Assembly (NCBI RefSeq): GCF_900635445.1 | Contig: NZ_LR134117.1 | Location: 806,001-870,000 of the forward strand | Direction of reading: 5' to 3' | Origin: Serratia odorifera | GTDB taxonomy: Bacteria > Pseudomonadota > Gammaproteobacteria > Enterobacterales > Enterobacteriaceae | Length of the DNA: 64,000 bases | In this document: in pieces, positions 18,789 to 26,517 of the stretch | Layout of the letters: each line of letters opens with the position of its first letter | How positions within the stretch are numbered: position 1 is the first letter of the stretch | Notes under the pieces: generated by a model | Databases searched by the model: none | Seen by the model: only the letters and a program-made list of their open reading frames with translations | Told to the model about the DNA's origin: nothing | Position numbers and translations under genes: made by a program

Positions 18789-19148
18789 TTATTGTTTTGC
18801 TAATGAAAATATCTGTTCCATTGCCACCCATTTCTCGCCCGGCGGCGTCCAGGGCGTGGCAACCTGGTATTGCCACATCAGCGCTTCCCAGCGCTGCACA
18901 TCGGGATGATTGCGGCTGTCGGCAGCAAAGCGTTCGGCATCAAATTCCGCGCTGACCTCGACAATCATGAATAGCCGGGTGCCGATGCGGTAAATCTCCA
19001 TCTCCAGAATGCCCTGGTGGCGCAGGTGTTCGGCAATCTGCGGCCAGATGCGTTGATGATGACGCTGATACTCGGCAATCAGCGCCGGTGAATCGACCAG
19101 ATCAAGCGCCTGGCAAAAGCGCCGTCGGGAAGTCGCCGCGCCGCTCAT
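18789..19148 (-). CDS. L-fucose mutarotase (RhaM/DUF718 family)
   Basis: 119 residues starting MSGAATSRRRFCQALDLVDS. The family pattern Y-x3-H-x3-IWP (EYQRHHQRIWPQIAEHL) and RLFMIVEVSAEFD are visible. These enzymes interconvert the alpha and beta anomers of L-rhamnose or L-fucose. The ATG overlaps the TGA of the dehydrogenase as ATGA. As printed, the two are joined into one frame by a single extra base near 19163, so the apparent 377-residue fusion is not real. It supplies the beta-anomer to the dehydrogenase. Confidence 0.82.
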   Translation of the reverse strand: MSGAATSRRRFCQALDLVDSPALIAEYQRHHQRIWPQIAEHLRHQGILEMEIYRIGTRLFMIVEVSAEFDAERFAADSRNHPDVQRWEALMWQYQVATPWTPPGEKWVAMEQIFSLAKQ

Positions 19149-19922
19149 GTGATGGCCCGATCGGAGATGCAGATAGCCGCCGTCTACCGACAGCCATTGG
19201 CCGGTGGTGTGCGAACTGCGACTGGAAATCAGAAACACCACGGTATTGGCGATCTCCTGCGGCGTGGTCATGCGCTGCCCCAGCGGAATGCGCGCGGTGA
19301 TTTTTTCCAGTTGCTGCTGCGGTTGCTCAAAGGTGTTGATCCAGCGCTGGTACTGCGGGGTAATCACTTCCGCCGGCACCACCGCATTGACCCGTACGCC
19401 GTCCGCCCGCAGCGACACCGCCCACTCGCGCGTCAACGCCAGCACCGCCCCCTTGGCGGCGGTATAGCCGCTGGTACCGCCCTGGCCGCTGAGCGCGGTT
19501 TTCGAGGCGATATTGATGATGGTGCCGTGGCTGGCCCGGAGCGCCGCCTGGCACAGATGCGCCAGTTGGTAATAATGCATCAGGTTCTTTTCCAGCGATC
19601 CGAGAAACGCCTCGCGACCGGCCTCCAACCCAACGCCGTCGTTTACCCCGGCATTGTTCACCAGACCGTCCAGCCGGCCGTACTGTTCCAGCGCCTGCGA
19701 CACCGCGCGTTGGCACTCCGCCTCGCTGCACAGATCGGCGATCGTCACGCTGCTGCGCGGTTGCAGACGTTTGAGCTGGGCAAGGAACTCATCATCCGGC
19801 ATGACATTGGTGACAATAACCGGCACCGCGCCCTCTTCCGCCAGCGTCAGCGAAATCGCCGCGCCGATGCCGGAGCCGCCGCCGGTCACCATCACTACTT
19901 TATCGTTGAGATATAAATTCAT
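19145..19922 (-). CDS. L-fucose dehydrogenase (SDR family), one frameshift at the 3' end
   Basis: Classical short-chain dehydrogenase of about 258 residues. It has TGGGSGIG (NAD site), NNAG, the IASKTALSGQGG segment around the catalytic serine, and YTAAK (Tyr/Lys). It should oxidise L-fucose to the fucono-lactone. The printed sequence has one extra base near 19163; removing it gives the C-terminus LSVDGGYLHLDRAIT and TGA overlapping the mutarotase ATG. The start overlaps the lactonase stop by 23 bases. Function is assigned from pathway context and SDR type. Confidence 0.8.
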
Positions 19923-20757
19923 CGTCAGATCCCGTTAAACCATAAACCCGGCAGGCCGTGCCGCCCCAGATCGCCGCCTGCTGCGACGGGCTGAGCGTAG
20001 CCACCCCCTGCTCACATAGTTGATAAACCTGCTGATATTCACCGGCCAACAGGCACACCGGCCAGTCGGAACCGAACATCAACCGCTGCGGGCCGAAGGC
20101 CTCCAGCGCCGCCTCGAAGAAAGGCAGCAGTTGCCCGGCCTGCCAGTGACCGCCGGGCACTTCGGTGATCAGCCCCGACAGCTTGCACGCCACGTGCGGC
20201 AGTGCCGCCAACGGTGCGATCTGCCGGGCCCAATGCGCCGCGCCGCGCGCCACGTCCGGCTTGCCGAGATGATCGAGCACCAGCCAATGATCGTCATGGC
20301 GAGCGGCGAACGCCGCCGCCGCTGCCAAATGTCGGTGCGTCACCAGCAGGTCATAGACGCAGCCGTGCCGCTGGAGCAGACCCATGCCACGTTGCACCGC
20401 CGGCAGCGCCAGCCAGTCCGCCGGATCCGGCTCATCCTGCACCAGGTGCCGCACGCCGCACAGCAGCGGGTGGCGCGCCGCCAGACGCTCATCCAGCGCC
20501 GGCGCGGTGATGTCCAGCCAGCCAACCACGCCACACACCCCGTCGAGCTGTGCCGCCTGTGCCAGCAACCCGGCATTTTCCGCCTCGCTGTGCCGTGCCT
20601 GCACCAGCAGCGCGCCGTCCAGCCGATGCTGCTGCAACAGCGGTTGCAGCTGCGCCGGGCCGAAATCCTGCTGGAGCACCGCCATACCGTCGTCAATCCA
20701 CGGGTAGTGCTGCGGCTGGTAGCGCCAATAATGCTGATGGGCGTCGATGCGCAACAT
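19900..20757 (-). CDS. L-fuconolactonase (amidohydrolase family 2)
   Basis: 285 residues with the TIM-barrel amidohydrolase pattern: metal motif DAHQHYW at the start, LDHLGKPD and MFGSDWPV (metal aspartate). This is the COG3618 type found in L-fucose and L-rhamnose oxidation clusters. It hydrolyses L-fucono-lactone to L-fuconate. Intact ORF; the start is at the first ATG, just downstream of the dehydratase stop. Confidence 0.87.
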   Translation of the reverse strand: MLRIDAHQHYWRYQPQHYPWIDDGMAVLQQDFGPAQLQPLLQQHRLDGALLVQARHSEAENAGLLAQAAQLDGVCGVVGWLDITAPALDERLAARHPLLCGVRHLVQDEPDPADWLALPAVQRGMGLLQRHGCVYDLLVTHRHLAAAAAFAARHDDHWLVLDHLGKPDVARGAAHWARQIAPLAALPHVACKLSGLITEVPGGHWQAGQLLPFFEAALEAFGPQRLMFGSDWPVCLLAGEYQQVYQLCEQGVATLSPSQQAAIWGGTACRVYGLTGSDDEFISQR

Positions 20758-20765
20758 GCCGCCTC

Positions 20766-22043
20766 CTAACCGCGAAAGCGGTATTGCTCGATCGATTCCA
20801 GCCGCATTTCAATCGAATAGCCCGGCGCACGCGGTGGCATATAGGCCGCGCCGCGTATCTCGCACGGGTGCAGGAAATGCTGATGCAGGTGGTCAACGTA
20901 TTCGATCACCCGCCCTTCATGGCTGCCGGCAATGCACAGGAAATCGATCATCGACAGGTGCTGAACGTATTCGCACAGCCCGACGCCACCGGCGTGCGGG
21001 CATACCGGCAGGTTGTACTTGGCCGCCATCAGCATCACCGCCAGTACCTCGTTAACCCCACCGAGCCGGCAGGCATCGATCTGCACCACATCGATCGCGC
21101 CACGCATGATGAACTGCTTGAACATGATGCGGTTCTGGCACATTTCACCGGTAGCTACCTTCACCGGATGCACCCCCTCGCGAATGCGCCGATGTCCTTC
21201 CACGTCGTCGGGACTGGTGGGCTCTTCGATAAACCACGGTTTGGCAAAGGCCAGATGCTTCACCCACGGGATCGCTTCATCGACCTCCCACACCTGGTTG
21301 GCGTCGATCATCAGTTGACGATCCGGGCCGATCACCTCGCGTGCGATGCGCACCCGGCGGATGTCATCCTCCAGATCGCGCCCCACCTTCAGCTTGAGGT
21401 AGGAAAAGCCGGCATCGACCGCCTGCTGGCATAGCCGGCGCAGCTTGTCGTCCGGGTAGCCCAGCCAACCGGCCGACGTGGTGTAGCAGGGATAACCGTG
21501 TTCCAGCAGTTGTTCACGCCGCTGCGCCTGGCCTTCCGCCCGATTTTTCAGCAGCGTCAGCGCCTCCTGCGGCGTAATGCAATCGGTGATGTAGCGAAAA
21601 TCAATGCAGCGCACCAGCTCTTCTGGCGTCATGTCTGCCACCAGTTGCCACAGCGGCTTGCCTTCCGCCTTGGCCCACAGATCCCACAGCGCATTGATCA
21701 CCGCGCCGGTGGCCAGGTGGATCGCCCCCTTGTCCGGTCCAATCCAGCGCAACTGGCTGTCGCTGGTAAACTGACGCCAGAACGCCCCCATATCGGCGGT
21801 GATGCTCGCCAACGACTGGCCGACGATCTGGTGCTCCAGCGCACGGATCGCCGCGCAGCAGATTTCGTTGCCACGGCCAATGGTAAACGTCAGACCGTGA
21901 CCGCTGAGATCGGCGCGATCGGTTTCCAGGATCACATAGGCCGCCGAGTAATCCGGATCCGGGTTCATGGCGTCGGAGCCATCCAGCCCCAGCGAGGTCG
22001 GGAAGCGAATATCTTCAACCCGCAGCGCGGTAATGGTGGTCAT
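20766..22043 (-). CDS. L-fuconate dehydratase (enolase superfamily)
   Basis: 425 residues of the mandelate-racemase/enolase family. It shows the KLKVG lysine pair, metal ligands in LMIDANQVW, FIEEPTSPDD and ATGEM, and HAGGVGLCEYVQHL near the C-terminus. DFRYITDCITP and GRGNEICCAA are hallmarks of fuconate dehydratases as I remember them. It makes 2-keto-3-deoxy-L-fuconate. The ATG at 22043 has AGGAG 8 bases upstream. Intact. Confidence 0.92.
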   Translation of the reverse strand: MTTITALRVEDIRFPTSLGLDGSDAMNPDPDYSAAYVILETDRADLSGHGLTFTIGRGNEICCAAIRALEHQIVGQSLASITADMGAFWRQFTSDSQLRWIGPDKGAIHLATGAVINALWDLWAKAEGKPLWQLVADMTPEELVRCIDFRYITDCITPQEALTLLKNRAEGQAQRREQLLEHGYPCYTTSAGWLGYPDDKLRRLCQQAVDAGFSYLKLKVGRDLEDDIRRVRIAREVIGPDRQLMIDANQVWEVDEAIPWVKHLAFAKPWFIEEPTSPDDVEGHRRIREGVHPVKVATGEMCQNRIMFKQFIMRGAIDVVQIDACRLGGVNEVLAVMLMAAKYNLPVCPHAGGVGLCEYVQHLSMIDFLCIAGSHEGRVIEYVDHLHQHFLHPCEIRGAAYMPPRAPGYSIEMRLESIEQYRFRG

Positions 22044-22054
22044 GGTCAATTCTC

Positions 22055-22900
22055 CTACGCCTGAACCGTTTGCTGTTGTTGTTCACCCAACCCCTCAATG
22101 CCCAGCCGCATCACCTGGCCGGCCTTGAGATAGATTGGCTGTGGTTTTTGCCCCATGCCGACCCCCGGTGGGGTGCCGGTGGAAATCACATCACCCGGCT
22201 GCAGACTCATAAAGCGGCTCAGATAGCTGATGATGTGCGGAATGGTAAAAATCATGGTGCTGGTATTGCCGTCCTGATAACGCTTGCCGTCCACTTCCAG
22301 CCACAGATTGAGCCGGTGCGGATCGGCAATTTCGTCGGCGGTTACCAGCCATGGTCCGGTCGGGCCGAAGGTATCGCAGCCCTTGCCCTTGTCCCAGGTG
22401 CCGCCGCGTTCAATCTGGAATTCGCGTTCGGATACGTCGTTAATCACGCAGTAGCCGGCCACGTGCTGCATGGCATCCTGTTCGGCGATGTAGCGCCCGC
22501 CCTTGCCGATCACCACCCCCAGCTCCACTTCCCAGTCGGTTTTTTGCGAATCGCGTGGGATTTCCACGTCGTCATTCGGCCCCACCACCGCGCTGGTCCA
22601 CTTGTTGAAAACCACCGGTTCACCAGGGATGGCCGCACCGGTTTCCGCCGCGTGATCGGCATAATTAAGCCCAATGCAGATAAACTTGCCGATGCCGCCG
22701 ACGCAGGCGCCGATACGCGGCTGCCCTTCCACCAGCGGCAGGCTGTCGATATCCAGCCGTTGCAGTGCGGCGATGCTGTCCGGCAACAGCGCGGTGCCGC
22801 CAACGTCGGCGATATGGCGTGAAAGATCGCGGATTCGCCCCTGAAGGTCCAACACGCCCGGTCGTTCCTGCCCAACCTCTCCATAACGTAACAGTTTCAT
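22055..22900 (-). CDS. 2,4-diketo-3-deoxy-L-fuconate hydrolase (FAH family)
   Basis: 281-residue fumarylacetoacetate-hydrolase-like protein starting MKLLRYGEVGQERPGVLDLQ. The core FICIGLNYADHAAETG, EVELGVVIGKGG and TGTPPGVGMG fit metal-dependent cleavage of diketo acids. In the oxidative L-fucose pathway it releases pyruvate and L-lactate. GAGG precedes the ATG at 22900; the frame is open upstream but lacks a site there. Intact, between the dehydratase and the keto-deoxy-fuconate dehydrogenase. Confidence 0.9.
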   Translation of the reverse strand: MKLLRYGEVGQERPGVLDLQGRIRDLSRHIADVGGTALLPDSIAALQRLDIDSLPLVEGQPRIGACVGGIGKFICIGLNYADHAAETGAAIPGEPVVFNKWTSAVVGPNDDVEIPRDSQKTDWEVELGVVIGKGGRYIAEQDAMQHVAGYCVINDVSEREFQIERGGTWDKGKGCDTFGPTGPWLVTADEIADPHRLNLWLEVDGKRYQDGNTSTMIFTIPHIISYLSRFMSLQPGDVISTGTPPGVGMGQKPQPIYLKAGQVMRLGIEGLGEQQQQTVQA

Positions 22901-22954
22901 AATGTCCTCAATCTCAACGATAAAATTGCCGTGCGACCCGCACGCCGTGGCCAA

Positions 22955-23695
22955 TCAGTTGCTCCAGCCGCCGTCGATAATCTGCACGGTGCCGGTGGTG
23001 TAGGAACTGGCATCAGAGGCCAGATACAACGCCAGTTGCGCTATTTCGCCGGTCTGACCGATGCGGCCAATCGGCTGGCGCGCGACAAATGCCTGGTAAA
23101 CCTCTTCTTCACTGCGGCCCTGTTCCCGCGCCTGTTCGGCAATGCGCTGACGCAGCGACGGTGACTCCACGGTGCCCGGACAGATGGCGTTGCAGCGAAT
23201 GCCCTGGGTAACGTAGTCCGCCGCCACCGAGCGCGTCAGACCAATCACCGCCGCCTTGGTAGCGCTGTAGGCAAAGCGGTTCGGCACGCCTTTGACGCTG
23301 GAGGCCACCGAAGACATGTTGATGATCGAACCTTTCTGCTGTGTCAGCATGGCGGGCAAAAAGGCGCGGATCATGCGGAACATCGCGGTTACGTTCAGAT
23401 CGAGCGCGAACTGCCATTGCCTTTCGCTGCATTCCAGGATCGACCCGCTATGCACCACGCCGGCACAGTTGAACAGCACGTCCAGACAACCGACGGTTTC
23501 CGCCGCCGCGGCGATGGCGGCACCATCGGTGACGTCCAGCTGCAACGGCGTAATGCCGCTAATTCCCTGTAACGACGCGATATTGATATCGCTGGCAATC
23601 ACCTCAGCGCCAGCATCGGCAAACAGCCTGGCGGTGCTGAAACCGATCCCCTGCCCGGCGGCGGTGATCAGCACGCGTTTTCCGGTTAAATCCAT
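22955..23695 (-). CDS. 2-keto-3-deoxy-L-fuconate dehydrogenase (SDR family)
   Basis: 246-residue short-chain dehydrogenase with TAAGQGIG, FNCAGVVH, NMSSVASSVKG and YSATK. GTVESPSLRQRI and GTVQIIDGGWSN at the end match the KDF-dehydrogenase group, which is also related to BDH2. It oxidises 2-keto-3-deoxy-L-fuconate to the 2,4-diketo acid. First gene of the operon; the control region with GntR-type operators lies just upstream. Confidence 0.87.
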   Translation of the reverse strand: MDLTGKRVLITAAGQGIGFSTARLFADAGAEVIASDINIASLQGISGITPLQLDVTDGAAIAAAAETVGCLDVLFNCAGVVHSGSILECSERQWQFALDLNVTAMFRMIRAFLPAMLTQQKGSIINMSSVASSVKGVPNRFAYSATKAAVIGLTRSVAADYVTQGIRCNAICPGTVESPSLRQRIAEQAREQGRSEEEVYQAFVARQPIGRIGQTGEIAQLALYLASDASSYTTGTVQIIDGGWSN

Positions 23696-23721
23696 TGCGA
23701 CTCCTTGGCCAAAAGGTCTAA

Positions 23722-23732
23722 TGGTCAGGCCA
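23722..23732. promoter_or_regulatory. GntR/FadR-type operator, SDR-proximal
   Basis: TGGTCAGGCCA is one base from a perfect TGGTC-N-GACCA dyad, the usual FadR-subfamily core. It lies 27 bases before the SDR start and 25 bases (centre to centre) from the second site, so both fall on nearly the same DNA face. Confidence 0.6.
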
Positions 23733-23744
23733 CTAAGGGCGGTT

Positions 23745-23759
23745 AAAGGTCAGACCTTT
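23745..23759. promoter_or_regulatory. GntR/FadR-type operator, perfect palindrome
   Basis: AAAGGTCAGACCTTT is a perfect seven-plus-seven palindrome around a single base, with the GGTC-N-GACC core of FadR-type GntR regulators. It lies between the divergent fucose operon and the GntR gene, its probable repressor. Confidence 0.72.
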
Positions 23760-23930
23760 CACATGACAAAAGACGTTTTAAGCGTTATGGTTTGAAGTAG
23801 ATGTGAATAAAAACGATGTAAAACAGCATTTCAATTAACCAAGTTTTTACACCTGATTAACGAATACTCAAGCAGCTTGAGCAGTTTTTGTGCGCTGAAT
23901 CACTTAACGCTACCGTGCCGAAGGTAAAAA

Positions 23931-24689
23931 ATGCCGATTACCCGACTGGAAAACCCACGTATTTACAGACAGATAGCCGACCAGCTGAAACGCCTGATCG
24001 AAAACAACGAATTCCCGCCCGGCAGTCGCCTGCCGTCGGAACGCGATCTGGCCCAGCAGTTACAGGTCAGCCGCGCTTCGGTGCGCGAGGCGTTGATCGC
24101 CCTGGAAGTGATTGGTTTGGTAGACGTGAAAGTGGGTAATGGAGTGATCGTCAAGGGACTGTCACCGGCCATTGCCTCACAGGAACCGGTGATGACCCAG
24201 GCCGGGCGCAATCAGTGGGCCGACATCGACGACGAGCTGAACATCGAACTGGATTTTAACGCCGAGCTGCCGCCATTTTCGCTGCTGCAAACCCGTTTGC
24301 TGATCGAACCCGAAACCGCTGCGCTGGCGGCTCGCCATGCCACCGATGAAGAGTTGGCGGGTATTCGCGCCGCGTATGAACAAAACTGTCGGGATAATCG
24401 GGCCGCTTCCGCCACCCATCCCGGCGATCGGCTGTTTCACATTCGCATCGCGCAGGCCAGCGGCAACCCGGCTTATGCGTTTATCATCGCCCATCTGCTT
24501 GGCCACCGCTATGGCAGCATGTTTCGCGTGTTGCAGCATCACTATACCCCGGAGGATATGCCACACCGTTCCGAGCAGGAACACCGGGCGATCCTCGCCG
24601 CCATTGAGGCGCGCGACGTTCGGGCTGCACGTAAGGCAATGAAAACACACCTGGATGAAGTGATTGCCATCTTTACCCGGACACAATAG
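23931..24689 (+). CDS. FadR-subfamily GntR regulator of L-fucose oxidation
   Basis: 252 residues: winged helix (YRQIADQLKRLIENNEFPPG; LPSERDLAQQLQVSRASVRE) then an FCD effector domain. Metal/ligand residues are placed as in the family: Asp and His in GDRLFHIRIA, His in EQEHRAILAAI, His in MKTHLDEVIA. AAGG stands 7 bases before the ATG. Divergent from the fucose operon, with two operators between, so it is almost certainly the local repressor. The inducer is probably a pathway intermediate. Confidence 0.88.
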   Translation: MPITRLENPRIYRQIADQLKRLIENNEFPPGSRLPSERDLAQQLQVSRASVREALIALEVIGLVDVKVGNGVIVKGLSPAIASQEPVMTQAGRNQWADIDDELNIELDFNAELPPFSLLQTRLLIEPETAALAARHATDEELAGIRAAYEQNCRDNRAASATHPGDRLFHIRIAQASGNPAYAFIIAHLLGHRYGSMFRVLQHHYTPEDMPHRSEQEHRAILAAIEARDVRAARKAMKTHLDEVIAIFTRTQ

Positions 24690-24801
24690 GGGAAAATTTA
24701 CGCTTCCCGCTCTTTTTCCCCATGCAGCGAAGGCGCCGCCACATTACACTGTGGTGGCAATTTACGCCTTCCCGCTGCACTTTTAACATGGATAACGATC
24801 G

Positions 24802-25947
24802 TTGAAGAACATTCTCTCTGTTTCCCTGCTGGCACTGGGTTTGTGCGGCGCGCCGCTGGCTGGCTACGCCGCAACGCCACAACTGACCTCACAGATCGTC
24901 GATCAATATGCCGAGCACATTTTCTACAATAGCGGTGCGACCGGCATGGCGCTGGTGGTGATCGATGGCAATCAGGTGGTTAATCGCAGCTTTGGCGATA
25001 CCAAACCCGGCAACAATCTGCGCCCACGCCCGGATTCACTGATCCGCATCGCCTCCATCACCAAGCTGATGACCAGCGAAGTGATGGTAAAAATGGCGGC
25101 ACAAGGCCAGGTAAAACTGACCGACCCGCTGCGTAAATACGCGCCACGCGGTGCTTATGTGCCGAGCTACAATGCGCGCCAGCCAATCACCCTGTTGAAT
25201 CTGGCGACGCACACCAGCGGCTTACCGCGTGAGCAACCGGGCAAAAAACCGCCGAAAACGCCGGTGTTCGTCTGGCCGACCAAGGCACAACGCTGGCAGT
25301 GGCTGGAACATGCCAAAATCACCGTGCCGCCGGGGGTACATGCCGCCTATTCCAATCTGGCGTATGATTTACTGGCCGATGCGCTGTCACGAGCGGCGGG
25401 CAAGTCATACAACGCCTTGTTGAAAGAAAAAATCACCGGGCCGTTGGGAATGGTCGATACCACGCTGACACCGAGCGCCGAACAGTGCTCACGTCTGATG
25501 GTGGCCGCCGCCGGACCGAGCGCCTGCCGTGATACCACTGCAGCGGCCGGCAGCGGCGGCGTCTATTCCACCCCGCGCGACATGCAGCGCTGGATGCAGC
25601 AATTCCTGTCCTCGCAGGCGTTTGGTCCGCGCAAAGCCACCGCAGCCAACGAACAGACCATGTACTTCCAACGCCGCGATCTGGTATCGCTGAAAGGTAT
25701 GGACGTGCCGGGTCAGGCGGATGCATTGGGATTGGGCTGGGTGTATATGGCACCGAAGGACGGGCTGCCGGGCATTATTCAGAAGACCGGCGGCGGCGGC
25801 GGTTTCATCACCTATATGGCCATGTCACCGCAGCATAATGTCGGCGTTTTCGTGGTAGTTACCCGCTCCGAACTGAGTAAGTTCACCAATATGAGCGATC
25901 CGGTCAACCGGCTGGTCAGCGATCTGGTGGCCAACCAAGGGATGTAA
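24802..25947 (+). CDS. ampH: Penicillin-binding protein AmpH (DD-carboxypeptidase/endopeptidase)
   Basis: 381-residue class C beta-lactamase-type serine hydrolase of the periplasm. It has a signal peptide ending near AGYAA, SxxK motif SITK, YSN (HAAYSNLAYD) and KTG (IIQKTGGGGGFITYMA). The rest follows E. coli AmpH (HIFYNSGATGMALVVIDGNQ). It trims peptidoglycan peptides. No ATG is available: translation most likely starts at TTG 24802, with GGAT about 8 bases upstream. Convergent with hpaC. Confidence 0.9.
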   Translation: MKNILSVSLLALGLCGAPLAGYAATPQLTSQIVDQYAEHIFYNSGATGMALVVIDGNQVVNRSFGDTKPGNNLRPRPDSLIRIASITKLMTSEVMVKMAAQGQVKLTDPLRKYAPRGAYVPSYNARQPITLLNLATHTSGLPREQPGKKPPKTPVFVWPTKAQRWQWLEHAKITVPPGVHAAYSNLAYDLLADALSRAAGKSYNALLKEKITGPLGMVDTTLTPSAEQCSRLMVAAAGPSACRDTTAAAGSGGVYSTPRDMQRWMQQFLSSQAFGPRKATAANEQTMYFQRRDLVSLKGMDVPGQADALGLGWVYMAPKDGLPGIIQKTGGGGGFITYMAMSPQHNVGVFVVVTRSELSKFTNMSDPVNRLVSDLVANQGM

Positions 25948-25951
25948 CGCA

Positions 25952-25979
25952 TCACCCGGCGCGCTATCGCGCCGGGTGA
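25952..25979. terminator. Hairpin between convergent ampH and hpaC
   Basis: Perfect 12-base stem TCACCCGGCGCG / CGCGCCGGGTGA with a four-base loop, filling the gap between the two convergent stop codons. No T-run on either side, but the position suggests bidirectional termination. Confidence 0.6.
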
Positions 25980-25982
25980 CTG

Positions 25983-26516
25983 TCACGCCAGCGCCGCCAT
26001 TTCATGCTTTACCGGGTGGAAGTTGCGCTTGAAGTAGATCAGGCCGTGGCCGCTGTCGCTCAGCACGATCTGTTTGATCTCCACCAGATAGACCTGATGG
26101 GTGCCGATACTCTGGATCTGCGCGATCTCTCCTTCCAGACTGGCGAGGGTATTGCACAGCAGCGGCTGGCCAAGCGCCCCCTGGCGCCACTCTTCCTGGC
26201 GGAAGCGCTCTTCCATACTGACGCCGGTCATGCCGGCAAAGTGGCGCGCCATCAGCTCCTGCTGGTGGTTAAGCACATTGACGCACAGCTTGCCGTTCTC
26301 CTGAAATACCGGGTTCATCGCGCTGTTGCGATTGATGCACACCATCAGCGTCGGCGGGCTATCCGTTACCGAGCAGACCGCAGTGGCGGTAATACCGCAG
26401 CGCCCCGCCGGGCCATCGGTGGTGACGATGTTCACCGCCGCCGACAGGCTGGCCATCGCATCGCGAAAACGCAGCCGGTGTTCATTTTCCTGAGATATAC
26501 ACACCTCCAAGACCAC
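25983..26516 (-). CDS. hpaC: 4-hydroxyphenylacetate 3-monooxygenase, flavin reductase component HpaC
   Basis: NAD(P)H:flavin oxidoreductase that feeds reduced FAD to HpaB. The core is RLRFRDAMASLSAAVNIVTT, GITATAVCSVTDSPPTLMVC, HFAGMTG and GTHQVYLVEI, nearly E. coli-like. The start is unclear: the open frame begins with GTG at 26516, a second GTG at 26504 lies within the GGAGG region, and the conserved part starts near codon 10 with no in-frame ATG. An error in the start region is possible. It follows hpaB directly. Confidence 0.88.
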   Translation of the reverse strand: MVLEVCISQENEHRLRFRDAMASLSAAVNIVTTDGPAGRCGITATAVCSVTDSPPTLMVCINRNSAMNPVFQENGKLCVNVLNHQQELMARHFAGMTGVSMEERFRQEEWRQGALGQPLLCNTLASLEGEIAQIQSIGTHQVYLVEIKQIVLSDSGHGLIYFKRNFHPVKHEMAALA

Positions 26517-26517
26517 A

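Noticed and set aside
18789..19922. A 377-residue dehydrogenase-mutarotase fusion protein
   Set aside because: One extra base near 19163 produces the joined frame; the natural stop and ATGA overlap are visible in the next frame.
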